From positions 248,001 to 312,000 of the forward strand of contig OZ218964.1 of NCBI GenBank assembly GCA_965112735.1: a DNA stretch of 64,000 bases, read 5' to 3'. Positions 1 through 13,000 of the stretch are shown piece after piece. The notes under the pieces are model-generated. The model was not told the DNA's origin, ran no database searches, and worked only from the letters and a program-made list of their open reading frames with translations. The translations under genes and the position numbers were made by a program. Source of the DNA: Phaeosaccion multiseriatum (Eukaryota; Ochrophyta, other classes). Each line of letters starts with the position of its first letter. Positions within the stretch are counted from its first letter, which is position 1.

Positions 1-1068
1 CAGCCAAATGCTTCGCAGTCGCCAGCCCAAGCGCCCCCAGCCCACCGCTGATAACGTAAGTCCCGTCTCGCACGACGGGAATGCCACACTCAGGGCTACT
101 GAGCACAACCTTCCCAATGTGCTTCGCAGTTCTGAGGAAGTTCATTGTCTCCGCAAGCTCATCCCTTAAGTCGAATGTCTTCACTGGTAGCGCCTCGGCC
201 CTGCCCGCCTCACTGTCCGCTGTCAGCTGCTCCAGCCCAGCGAACGCCCAGCCCTGCTTCTTGGCCTTGAAGTCGTCTGCTATCATGGAGTCCAGCGCAA
301 TCCGGTCGTACAGCACGTCGGGCCTGGCAGCCTTCATCGCCTCCCTGGTCCACACGCCTCGCTTGCCGATCTCCATGAAGCGCCCATTCTTCGTCAGCAG
401 CTCCAGAGAGTAAGGGATGAAGTTGTCCGACAGGCAGTTCAGCACCACATCCACCTTCGCAGCTCCCATGGAAGCCTTGAAGGCCTCCGCATCTCGCGAC
501 GACGCAATGTGCTTCACGCCCAGACCTCGCAAGTAGGCGTGCTTCTCCTCGGATCCAGCAGTGGCGTAGATCTCCGCTCCGATGCGCTGAGCAATCTGCA
601 CAGCCACCAGACCCACTCCACCTGACGCGGCATGGATGAGCACCTTCTCACCACGCTTCAAGCCAGCGAGTTGCTCAAAGGCGTGCACCACTGTGAGCCA
701 CGCGATAGGCAGCGCTGCCATGTCATCGAAGGTCCTGTTCGAAGGCATGTTGGCCAGGCACACGTCACTTGTCGTTACGTGGGAGCGGAAGCAGCCCTTG
801 TCCGGAAACCCGTAGACCTTGTCTCCCACTTGAAAGCGCGACTTTCGCGATGCTCGAGTGACCACTCCCGATAGCTCGATGCCAGGCAGTCCAGGGTCGC
901 CAGGGTACAGGTCGAGCACATTCAGCACGTCTCTGAAGTTGAGCCCCACCGCCTTGACACAAATTTCAATCTCCCTGTCCTGCAAGGCAGTGTCTCTCTC
1001 GGAAGGGAGTACGTCCCTGCGCTTCAAGCCTCCCTCGATGCTTCCCCTCGCTATGAGATCGAAGGAGA
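1..1068. repeat. intragenic duplication copy A (PKS module 3 ER/KR)
   Basis: Identical base for base, as far as I can compare, to 5154-6221 (offset 5153). It covers the ER domain and the start of the KR. Identity begins at or before the window edge and stops abruptly at 1068/6221, where the two modules become clearly different. Such a block inside otherwise diverged modules suggests recent gene conversion, recent duplication or an assembly collapse. Confidence 0.95.
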
Positions 1069-4000
1069 AGGGAAGGCGGACTACCGAGGAGCGAGTCAGC
1101 TGAGGCGTCTCGCACTCTCCTCCTTGCACACGCACGTCCTGATTCTGGAGGGGAAGACACAGCACCAAGCTCATGTCCTCCACATCCGCTTCCACGACCA
1201 TGATCTGCATCTGTGGCCGCTCGATACGAACGGAGCGAATTATGCCAAAGACCAGCATGTGTGCCCACCCCTCGCCCCCCCCGCTCAGCGTGTCGTGTAG
1301 TAGCACCATCAAGGGGACTGGTCTCTTGGCCAGCTGCTGCGTTACCGTCAGCAGCTTCTGTGCTTCCTGCTGAGCGGCGCTGGCTGATGACCTTGCCGTC
1401 TGTCCCTCCTCTCTTTCACCGCCGAGCACGTATAGCACTCGCGACCACTCGCCCCTCTCCAATGCCCTCACCACATCCTGGTCATAGACAGACTCCTGCA
1501 CACGCAGCGTCACGTGCTCGGGCATGGACTGCTCAATCCGCTTCACCAACGCTGCAGCTGCACTTACTCTATCTACCAAAGCCAGCCACGTCTCCTTCTC
1601 CACACCATTCTTCCCCGTGGTGGTTGCCAGAGCCAGCGCCTCGTCTGGCTGCCACTCCAGATAGTATAAGGCTCGACGAAGAGGGTTCAGGTGCGTGAAG
1701 CCCTTGGCCCTCTGCAGCTTGACGCCCTTCATGGTCACGAGCACGTACTGGCTGTCAAAGTCGGCAATGACAATGTCAAAGTTGACGCTGTCGCGCTTGT
1801 CGCTGATCTCGGTGAGCACGGTATGCACCCACACCTTGTTCCCTCTGATGGCGCCCTTCGCAACCACGTCATTGCATCCAGCTGGCAAGAATGTACCACC
1901 CTTGGTCAGCTCAGAAGGCAGAAGCGCAAGCATGGTGTGTGCGGCACTGTCCAGCACGGCGGGGTGGAGGTAGAATCCACGCACCTCCCACTCAGAGCAC
2001 AGGTTGGGGTCCTGCGCTGTCGCCACGGACAGAGCCTGTCCCTCGGCAGTGTACAAGCGCTCTGTCCGCCTGAAGCGGGGGCCGTAGTTGAAGCCGGCCT
2101 TGGCGAACGTGGCGTACAGCTCACCCGAAATGTCGCGCTGCCCCACTGCCTCCTGGATGCTCCTCACGTCCATCATTGCAGTATCCTCTCTTGCCTCCAG
2201 CACCACTGACGCCGCCCTGGCCACAGCCTCACCTGCCTTGCCGCGGGGGCCGCCCGTGATCCGCGTCTTGCCGTGGGCAGAGAGGAACACGTTCACCTCC
2301 GAGCATGCCACCGTCGTGGACCCATCCACCATCCGCTCCACCCCAGGCACACGGGCACCTGCCACCTCCAGCGGGGCCGTGAAGACGAGGCCCTTCATGC
2401 GCGCCTGGCCGTCGGCGGGGAAGGCCTCGCCCCTCAGCAGCGTGGCCAGGGCCAGCTCAATGTAGCCCATGCCCGGCATGAGCACCACCCCCCCCACTGC
2501 GTGCTCCTGCAGCAGGCCCTTGAGCCTTGGAGAGAATGGGCAGGACAGCAGCACCCCGCCCTTCTCATCTCGCACCCCTCCACTCGGACAAAAAGCGTGA
2601 TTATCGCTCTTGTACCACGGGAAGGCCACACGATTTGGGAAGAGCGCCTCCTCCTTGACGAAGGGGCCCCCATCGCGATTCATGCCAGCCGTCAGTACGG
2701 AGTCAGGCTTGTTCCCGTAGCTCCTCAGCAGCACGTGTGCGTTCGTTCCTCCCGCCCCGAACGAGCTCACCCCCACCAACATATCTCCCTCGTCCTCCAG
2801 CTCCACCATCGCCGACGGGAGCTGCACGGGGAAGCCGTCCATGTCCAGCTCCGGGTTGATACTCTCGAGGTGGAGGTTGGCCGGCACAGCGCGGTGCTGC
2901 AGCATCAAGACGGCCTTGATGACCCCGGCAATTCCCGCCGCACCCTCCAGATGGCCAATGTTGGTCTTGACCGCACCCAACACCAGCGGGAAAGAGTCGT
3001 CACGGTTCTTCCCGTACGTGGCCCTGAGAGCACTCATCTCGATGTGGTCACCGAGGGAGGTTCCCGTGCCGTGCGCCTCCACGATGCGTACCTCGGAGCC
3101 CTCTCGACCGGCCTCACGCAGCGTCGCCTCGATGAGTCTCTGCTGAGCGGCGGGGCTCGGGGCTGTGAGGCGGGCACTGGTTCCGTTGTGGTTCACGGCA
3201 CAGCCCTCAATCACAGCGAGGATCGTGTCTCCGGCAGCGAGGGCGTCATCTAGACGTTTCAGCACAACGGCACCGCACCCTTCACCCCGCACGTATCCGT
3301 TTGCCGACGCGTCGAACGTCTTGCAGCGCCTGAGAAGGGCATGGGTAGCGTGAGGGGAGTTGTAGTCGGCGGCGCAAGTAGGACGAGACGGAGGAGCAGA
3401 ACCATAAGTGCGGAGGAACGAAAAGGAAGAACTTACCAGTCCGGCGACAGGAAGCCGCTGCCCTGAATGTCCTCAAAGGCCACTGGCCCGAGCAAGCAAT
3501 TGACGCCCCCGACGACAGCGGAATCGCACTTGCCCATGCGTAAGCTGCTGCAGGCGTTGTCCAAGGCCACCAGCGATGACGAGCACGCCGTGTCAGTGGT
3601 CATGGACGGCCCCTGCAGCCCCAGCACGTACGAGAGCCGATTGGCAACGCCACATTGGACGCGACCCATAGTGCGGTATACTCCAGCCCCTACATGCTTG
3701 CCCTGGTAGCCCCAGTCGCCGAGGCTCATCATGCCGATGAAGACGCCTGCCCGACTGCCCGCCAAGCTTGCTTTGTCGCACCCCGCGTTGACCAATGCCT
3801 CGTATCCAACCTCCAGCATCACTCGCTGGTGCGGATCCATCGCAGCCGCTTCGGCAAACGAGATGCCGAATACGGCGGGGTCAAACATTTCCACCTCAGC
3901 AATGAAGCTGCCTTGCCAATCCTCGCTCCCCTCTTTTCCCGCCCACCGGTTCAGAGGGGCAGTCTGAATGCAGTCAGTACCTGCTCGCAGCATTGACCAG

Positions 4001-7000
4001 AAGGCCTCTGGACTGTTCGAGCCCCCCGGAAAGCGGCACGCCATGCCCACAACAGCCAGGGGGGCAGTCATGCTACCTCCAGCCGGTTCAGCATTCCTGT
4101 CCTCATCTTCACCCTCCTCAGCCCCCAAGACCAAGCCCTCGAGCCACTCTGTCAGCGCTGCCACTGAGGGGTAACTGAAGAGCACGTCGTTGGGGACCGG
4201 CACGCCGAAACGAGCTTGAAGTCGACTCCGAAGCTCCACCGTAGACATGGAGTCCAGCCCAGCCTCCATCAAAGGCCTCAAAGCGTCGAGCTCGATGCCT
4301 GCTTCCCCAATGCATGCTTTTGCCATCTCCATGATTAAAGCCTGCAGCATGGGCTTTCGCTCACCCTCCGACAGCTCCAGTAGGTCGCGCTTAACCTCGG
4401 TAGTCACACTGTTGCTAGCCTTGTTCTGCGGTCCCACCATCGAAGCCTCTCTAACGAGAGCATCGAGCATCCCCGGGTTGCTAGCCGTCTCAGAGAAGGC
4501 GGGCCAGTCCATGCCAGGCAGAACCAAGAGCTCGCGTGATGCCGCAGATGGGGCTGACACGCCGGCATCAAGCGCCGCCATACCCAATGCCTTACTGATG
4601 AGCCCAACGCCGGCCATCTCCAGACTGGCCATGGCAGCTTCGGACCGAGCGGCCATGCCAGCTTCGGCCCACGGCCCCCACTGGAGGGCCACAGAGCTGG
4701 AGTAACCGAGGCGTCGACGATGCTGCATCAACCCGTCCACAGCAGCGTTGGCTGCAGCATAGTTGGCCTGGCCTGCATTGCCTAACACACCTGCCATGGA
4801 TGTGTAGGACACAAAGAAGTCCAAGGGCCAGGCCAGCTGCAGCGACAGCTCGTGCAGATTCCAAGCGCCCTCCACCTTCGGCTTGAAGACCTCTTCGATA
4901 CTCTCGGGCGTCTGGTCCACCAGCAAGCGATCGTCGAGCACGCCGGCAGCATGGATGACACCTCGCACGGGCGGCATGCTGCTGAGCGCCGTGCCTAGGG
5001 CCTTCCCAAGCGACTGTGCGCTAGACACGTCGCACGATACAGCCCTGGTGCTCACCCCGCCGGGCACGTTGAGAAGCTCCTCCCACAGCGCCTGGGAGTC
5101 CGCCTTGACCTTTCCCCCTCGCGAGAGCAGTACAAGATGACGAGCTCCTTTATCAGCCAAATGCTTCGCAGTCGCCAGCCCAAGCGCCCCCAGCCCACCG
5201 CTGATAACGTAAGTCCCGTCTCGCACGACGGGAATGCCACACTCAGGGCTACTGAGCACAACCTTCCCAATGTGCTTCGCAGTTCTGAGGAAGTTCATTG
5301 TCTCCGCAAGCTCATCCCTTAAGTCGAATGTCTTCACTGGTAGCGCCTCGGCCCTGCCCGCCTCACTGTCCGCTGTCAGCTGCTCCAGCCCAGCGAACGC
5401 CCAGCCCTGCTTCTTGGCCTTGAAGTCGTCTGCTATCATGGAGTCCAGCGCAATCCGGTCGTACAGCACGTCGGGCCTGGCAGCCTTCATCGCCTCCCTG
5501 GTCCACACGCCTCGCTTGCCGATCTCCATGAAGCGCCCATTCTTCGTCAGCAGCTCCAGAGAGTAAGGGATGAAGTTGTCCGACAGGCAGTTCAGCACCA
5601 CATCCACCTTCGCAGCTCCCATGGAAGCCTTGAAGGCCTCCGCATCTCGCGACGACGCAATGTGCTTCACGCCCAGACCTCGCAAGTAGGCGTGCTTCTC
5701 CTCGGATCCAGCAGTGGCGTAGATCTCCGCTCCGATGCGCTGAGCAATCTGCACAGCCACCAGACCCACTCCACCTGACGCGGCATGGATGAGCACCTTC
5801 TCACCACGCTTCAAGCCAGCGAGTTGCTCAAAGGCGTGCACCACTGTGAGCCACGCGATAGGCAGCGCTGCCATGTCATCGAAGGTCCTGTTCGAAGGCA
5901 TGTTGGCCAGGCACACGTCACTTGTCGTTACGTGGGAGCGGAAGCAGCCCTTGTCCGGAAACCCGTAGACCTTGTCTCCCACTTGAAAGCGCGACTTTCG
6001 CGATGCTCGAGTGACCACTCCCGATAGCTCGATGCCAGGCAGTCCAGGGTCGCCAGGGTACAGGTCGAGCACATTCAGCACGTCTCTGAAGTTGAGCCCC
6101 ACCGCCTTGACACAAATTTCAATCTCCCTGTCCTGCAAGGCAGTGTCTCTCTCGGAAGGGAGTACGTCCCTGCGCTTCAAGCCTCCCTCGATGCTTCCCC
6201 TCGCTATGAGATCGAAGGAGAATGGGAGGTGCGCGTCTGCTGAGGGCGCCAGGTGAGGCGTGAGGTATCGTCCGTCTCGCACCCACACGTCCTGCCCCAG
6301 TGACGCAATGGTCCAGCACTTGGGCAGGCACTCGCTGCCCACGTCCACCACCGTGATGGCTAGTGAAGGGTGCTCGATACGAGCGGTTCGAATCATGCCG
6401 TACACCCAGTGATGCCTCCACCCCTCGCCGCCGCTTAGTGTGTCCTGCACCAGCACCATCAAGGGAGCTGGCCTTCGTAAAAGCTGCTGTAGCAACAGGA
6501 GGAGTGTCTGTGCCTCTTGGCTGGGGCTCTGCTGCTTGCCGCCGAACAAGGTGCACACCACACGGCCCCATCCTGCTGGCGCTTCTGAAGCGAGGGTGGA
6601 GTCGTCGATGCTCCTGACCTCCCTCTCCGTCAGTGTCACAGAGATGGGCAAGCTCTCTTTCGCTGCCTTGTCCAAGCTGCCACGAGCGCCGCTGGTGAGG
6701 AGCAGCCAAGCTTCCTCTCGCTCTTCCACGTCACCTCTGCTGCGGGAGATGGAATCGTTGGGCAGCCACTGTAGAGAATACAGCGCTCGGGTGACGGGGT
6801 TGGTGCGGGAGAAGCCTCGGGCCAGCTGCATCCGGAAGTGGTTGAGCTGCACGAGCACTTGCTTCGTCTCGAAGTGTGCTATCACGACGTTGCACTCGAT
6901 CGCAAGAGCTTGAGAGTCCACCTTCTTCACCACCGCATGCACCCACACCTTCTCGCTCGTGATGGCCCCTCGCACAAGCACCTCTTCGCAGCCGGTGGGC

Positions 7001-10000
7001 AAGAAGACGGCGGCAAAGGCCTTGCTCGTCAGCTCCTCAGGCAAGAGCGCCAGCATGGTGTGCGCGGCATTATCCAGCACTGCAGGGTGGAGGTAGAAGC
7101 CGCTGATCTCCCACTCCGCCGATAAGGCTGCCATCCATTGCCGCCGCAACCGACAAGGCCTGTCCACTGGCGGCGAACAGATGCTGCGTTCGGACAAAGC
7201 TGGCACCGTAGTCATACCCAGCACTGGCAAGCTTGAGGTACAGCCCCTCGGCGATGTCTTCGTCCCCCACCGCGGCTCTCACCCGCGCCACGTCCAATGT
7301 CTCTGCCTCCGTCCTTGTGCGCAATTGAAGGGAAGTCGCCTTCGCCACCGTCTCTCCAGCCTTGCCGTGGGGACCTCCGTTAAACTGCACGCTGCCGCGG
7401 GCAGTGATGAAGGCACTGACTTCAGAAGCGACCACAGTAGTGGAGCCCTCCACCGTACGGTCCACACAGGGGGCACGAGCGCCTGCAATTTCCAGTGGAG
7501 CCATGAAGACCAGGCCCTTCAGGACCACTTGCCTCTCACCAGGGAAAGGCTTGCCCTTCAGCAAGGCGGCAAGGCCAATCTCGATGTACCCCATGCCCGG
7601 CATGAGCACCACTCCTCCCACCGCGTGATCTTGCAGCAAGCCCTTGAGCTGAGGGGTGAAGCGGCATGAGAGGAGTGTTCCTCCCTTCTTCTCGACGACG
7701 CCGCCGCTTGGAACCATCGCATGCGCCTGCTGCTCGAACCAAGGGAGCGCACGACGGGTGGGGAACAGAGGTGTGGGCTTGCCCAGCACTGCCGCCACTG
7801 CTCTGTCGAACGAGGCGGTGTCGCTCCCCTCCCGCCGCATGGACGGCTGCCACATCACGTCCGACCTCTCTCCCTCGCATTGCCGTGCCATGTTGATCAG
7901 CACAGAGCTGGGCCCAATCTCTACCACTCGTACACCTTCAGGCCTCTCCCGGAGAAGCGTGGTGATACTCTCCGCGAACAGCACCGGCGATAGCATGTGT
8001 TGCACCCAATAAGTCACCTGCGTCACCTCCTCCCCTCTCACCACCTCACCCGTCACGTTGGACACCAGGGGAATGCGTGGGGTGCTGAATGACACCTGCC
8101 TCAGAACCTCCTCCAGCGCATGTACAGCGGGCTCCATCAGAGGAGAGTGGAAGGCGTGCGACACCTCCAGGGCCTTGCAGCCCACCCCATCCGCCGTGAG
8201 CATCTCTACCACCTTGCCCACAGAGGTGCGCGCTCCAGAGATTACGCTCGCCCTCGGCCCATTCGACGACGCCAGCACCACTTCGCCTGCCACCCCCACA
8301 GCGGCGATGCTCGCCAAGGTTGTCCACCTGCTCGCCCTCACTGCGAACATCACTCCATCCCCCTCGGGGCAGGCCTGCATGGCGGCTCCTCTCTTGGCGG
8401 ACAGCATCAGCCCGTCCTCCAGCGACATGACGCCGGCCACGCACGCCGCCACTACCTCGCCCAGACTGTGGCCCATCACCATGGACGGCTCCACGCCCTC
8501 CGACTTCCACAGCTCACACAGGGCGTACTCCAGCACAAACAGACACGGCTGGCAGTAGCGTGTCTCCTTCAGCAGCGCTTGTGCACTCTCCTCTTCCTCG
8601 GCAGCAGGATATAGGAGCTCCACCACAGACTTGTCCAGCCAGGCCTGGTCCTGCAAGAGGCCATCACACCGCCGAACAGCTTCACGAAAGACCTCGCGCT
8701 GTTGAGGCAGCGAACGAGAGACACGCAAAGAGAGAAGAAGAGAGAAAAGCAGATGAGAAAGACGGCAGGAGGCCGAGGGGATGCGAAGCGACGGAGAAGA
8801 CAAGAGCAGCGCTGACAGATACATAGAAACAAACGAGCAAGCGAACTCACCGTATCGTAGAGCTCCTTGCCCATACCGGGGTACTGGGAGCCTTGGCCCG
8901 TAAAGAGAAAGACGGGCGGGGATGAGATTACTTCCGTACTCCTCCCCTTCGGTGCCTTCGAGCCCTCCTCCACTCTCGGTGCATCGCTGCTCAGCACCAC
9001 ATGAGCATTGGTGCCTCCTGCTCCGAATGAGCTTACTCCTGCGTACAAACGCTCGTTGCGGCCATTGGGGTGTCCCTCGCCACCCAGCGGGGTTAGTCTA
9101 GATGATGCAAAGGCCACCGCAAATCCATCAACATCCAGCTGAGGATTAAGCGTTGCGAGGTGCAGATTGCCTGGAGCAGCTCCGTGCTGAAGTGTGAGGA
9201 TGGCCTTGATGAGCCCCGCGATGCCTGCGGCGCCCTCCAAGTGACCAATGTTGGACTTCAACGCTCCGACAACGAGCGGGAAAGAGCTCTCCCGCCCTTC
9301 TCCATACACGGCTTTGAGGGCGCTCATCTCGATGGGGTCGCCAAGCGCCGTACCAGTGCCGTGAGCCTCCACGAAGTGAACCTCGCTGCCATCTACAGCC
9401 GCCTCCTCCAAGGCTGCCTGCATCAGCGCCTGCTGCGCGTCTGGACTGGGTGCTGTGAGCCGCATAGAGCGCCCATTGTGGTTCACGGAGCTTCCCCGCA
9501 CGACGGCCAGGATGTTGTCTCCGCTGCGCTCCGCATCGTCAAGCCGCTTCAGCACCAAGGCACCGCAGCCCTCTCCTCGGACGTAGCCGCTGGCCGATGC
9601 GTCGAACGTCTTGCAACGCCTGAGACAGGCATAGGAATGGCGGGGTTGGAAGCGGGGGAGAAGGATTGAGCTTCATGGTCTGCCCAACAACACATTACAA
9701 CTCAACTACTTCTGCGCGAACTCGATGCTTCCCAAGGCAAGCTCCCCCATTCGGCCGTACGTACCAGTCCTTGGACAAGAAACCTCCCTTGTCGAGCTGT
9801 TCGAAGGAACGGGAGCTGAGCAGCAGATTAACTCCTCCCACAACCGCAGCGTCGCACGTGCCGAAGCGAAGATAGCGACAAGCCGTGTCCAGCGCAACGA
9901 GCGAAGAAGAGCAAAGCGTATCAACCGATATGCTTGGGCCTCGCAAGCCCAGTACGTAGGACAGGCGATTTGCAGGGCAGCCCGCTGACTCACCCATCAC

Positions 10001-13000
10001 GGAGTAAGCTTTAACGGCCCCGTCTTTGTTCAGCGCGGCCCAGTCGCCGTGCTGCATGGAGCCCACGAACACTCCAGTGTTGCTGTTGCGCAGCGTGTCC
10101 ATAGAGAAGCCTGCCTCGTGCAGCGCCTCGTAGCCGACCTCGAGCATGATGCGCTGAGCGGGGTCCATGGCCTCGGCCTCGACCACGGAGATGCCAAACG
10201 TGGCGTTGTCGAACATCTCCACGCCGTCGATGAAACCTCCGTGCCACTCCTTCGCCGCACCAGCGAGTCTTCCCGGAGGCATGGCGGTGATACAGTCCCT
10301 CCCCTCCAGCAGCATGGACCAGAAAGCGTCGGGACTGTCTGCGCCTCCAGGGAAGCGGCACGCCATGCTCACTACTGCCAGCGGGGCAGAAGCGTCAGCC
10401 CCCTCTTGAGACGATGGCATCCTCCTGGGCAGGCTGCTCGCGCTTCCCTCCATGAGCGCAGTGCCCAACCACTCCGCCAAGGCCGCCACGGTGGGGTGGG
10501 CGAAGAGGGCGGCACTGCTCACGGGAATGTCTGTGAGCAGGTGCAGACGCTGCCGCAGTTCCATGAGCGCCAACGAGTCCATGCCAGCCTCCATGAGAGG
10601 CCTGTTCATGTCGATACCGACAGCGCCTGAAGTGCTGGAGAGGACGATGTCGGAGATGACGGATTGGAGCCTCTCTTGACGCTCAGATGGACTGACACCG
10701 CGGAGCTCTATTGCCAAGGAGCTTCCGGCCGATTTCGTTGGGGCGGGCAGTAGCTTGAAGGCCTTCCTATTTCTGAACGGGGACGCTGCCACGTCTTTCT
10801 CTTCCTCCGTGTGTGAGGTGGGCATCCCCTCCAGGATGACGTGGGCATTGACACCGCCAAGTCCAAAGGAATTGACAGCTGCAAAGGGGACAAGGACAAG
10901 CAGCGAGAGCGGAGGAACATAATGGTAAGAAAGAGCAGGGCAAGCTACCAAGCATGTAGCCCCCAAGCCCACTTTTGCCAATATCTAGAAAAGGTGGGTG
11001 AGAAAGGGACTAGGAGAATACGTGACTGAGTGGATGGGTGAGTGAGTGAGTGAGTGAGTGAGTAAGTGAGTGAGTGAGTGAGTGAGTGAGTGACTGAGTG
11101 ACTGAGTGAGTGAGTGAGTGAATGCGTGAGGGTGCGTAAGTGAGTGAGTGCGTACGTGACTGAGTGCGTGAGTGAGTGAGTGAGTTAGTGAGTGAGTGAG
11201 TGAGTGAGTTAGCGAGTGAGTGAGTGAGTGAGAGAGTGAGTGAGTGAGTGAGTGAGTGAGTGAGTGACGGAGTGAGTTAGTGAGTGCGTGAGTTTGTGCG
11301 TGGGTGAGTGAGTGAGTTGCTGAATGAGTGCGTGAGTGAGTGAGTGAGTGAGGGAGTGAGTGAGGTAGTGAATGCGTGAGTGAGTGCGTGAGTGAGTGGG
11401 TGAGTGAGTAAGTGAGTGAGTAAGTGAGTGAGTGAGTAAGTGAGTGAGTGAGTTGGTGAGAGAGCGAGTGGGTGAGTGAGTGAGGGAATATGTGGGTGAG
11501 TGAGTGGATGAGTAAGTGAGTGGGCGAGCGAGGGGGCAGTTAGACTTGAGGACCTTTGTGAGAATCGCTGGCAGTAATATGAGACCGTCACGCACCTCCG
11601 ATTCGGCTAGCGATTGGGGTCATGCCTCCGAGGGGAGGTAGCAGAGCGGTATTGCCCTCCGTCTTCAGCGCGGGGTTCAGCGTGGACAGGTTGAGGTTGG
11701 GGGGCGCTTGGCCGTGCCTGAGCACCAGCACAGTCTTGATGAGCCCCGATATGCCTGCCGCAGCCTCCGCGTGCCCGAGGTTGGTCTTGCCGGCTCCGAT
11801 GACGAGAGTGCGGGGGCTCGCCATGTTGGGGTTTCCGTACGTGCCAGCGATAGAGGCCCACTCTGTGCAGTCCCCGAGAGGGGTCCCTGTCCCGTGCGCC
11901 TCGATGAAGCTCACGTCGGACAGTGCAATGCCCGCCTCCGCCACGGCGTGGAAGACAGCGGCCTTCTGTGCCGCTTCGCTGGGCGCGGTTAGGGTTGTGC
12001 CGAGGCCCGTATGATTGACGCAGGAACCTCGAATCACCGCCAAGATGTTGTCCTTCGCCTCAATGGCGTCCTCATGGCGCTTGAGCACGATGCTGCCACA
12101 GCCCTCTGCGTTGGCAGCCGGGGGGGACGAACAACAAGCGGAGGTGACTGAGAAGTGAGTGAGTGAACTGGAGCGAGTGGCAGCCGACTGCCCCGCAAAA
12201 AGGGTTTTCTTACTCTCTTTCTCTCCCTACTCCTCTCTCCCTCTCCCTCTCAACCTCCCCCTCCTCCCCCTCTCCTCTCTCCTTCTCGCCCTCTCGTTCT
12301 CCCCCCTCCCCCTCTCAATATCTCTCTTCCCCTCCTCCTCCGCCTCTCCCTCGCCCTCTTATTCTCCCCTCTCCTTCTCTCCATCCCTGCCGTATCGCCG
12401 GTGCCGCTCGTGCTCACCTGCCCGCACATAGCCGTCGGCAGCGACGTCGAAGACCATGCTCTTCTCCTTAGACTAAAGCACGCGCAGGAAGGACATGGTA
12501 GCGAAGGGCTCAGGACTTGTCATGATAGACACTCCTCCGGCAAGGGCCATGTCGCAGTCGCGGCTTTGGAGGCTTCGGCAGGCCTGGTGCACGGCCACGA
12601 GAGAGGAGGATGAGGCCGTGTTGATGGTCTGCGAAGGTCCAGTCAAACCGAGGGCGAAGGAGACCCGATTCGCCACGAGAGCCTCCGAAGCGCCCGTCGC
12701 AACGTACGGTCCAGGAGCGTGGGACTGCACTTTGGAGGTCCAGTCTCCATTGCCGCATCCGATGAATACTCCTGTACAAAGTGGAGGAACGTGTGTGAAG
12801 GTCAGCAGCAACAACCACGCACAGCAGACACAGGCGGGCACCGAACGTGAAGTCTTTCGTCCCGCTTTTCTCTGTGGCACCACTCGATTTAACGAAAAGG
12901 AAAAGACGAAAGTAACGCAGGCATGGAGCACACCACACGACTTGGCTGCTAGACGGACCAGCCCAGCCATCCACACTACTAGAAGAAGGAAGAAAGATTG

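Noticed and set aside
10841-11595. Minus-strand frames of THSL/LTHS repeats within the GAGT array
   Set aside because: Tetranucleotide repeats stay open by chance in several frames; they lie in an intron between two well-supported KS exons.
12473-12475. Genetic-code change with TAG as a sense codon
   Set aside because: UBC9 and the IQ-motif gene both end in TAG at the expected C-terminus, so TAG is a stop here.
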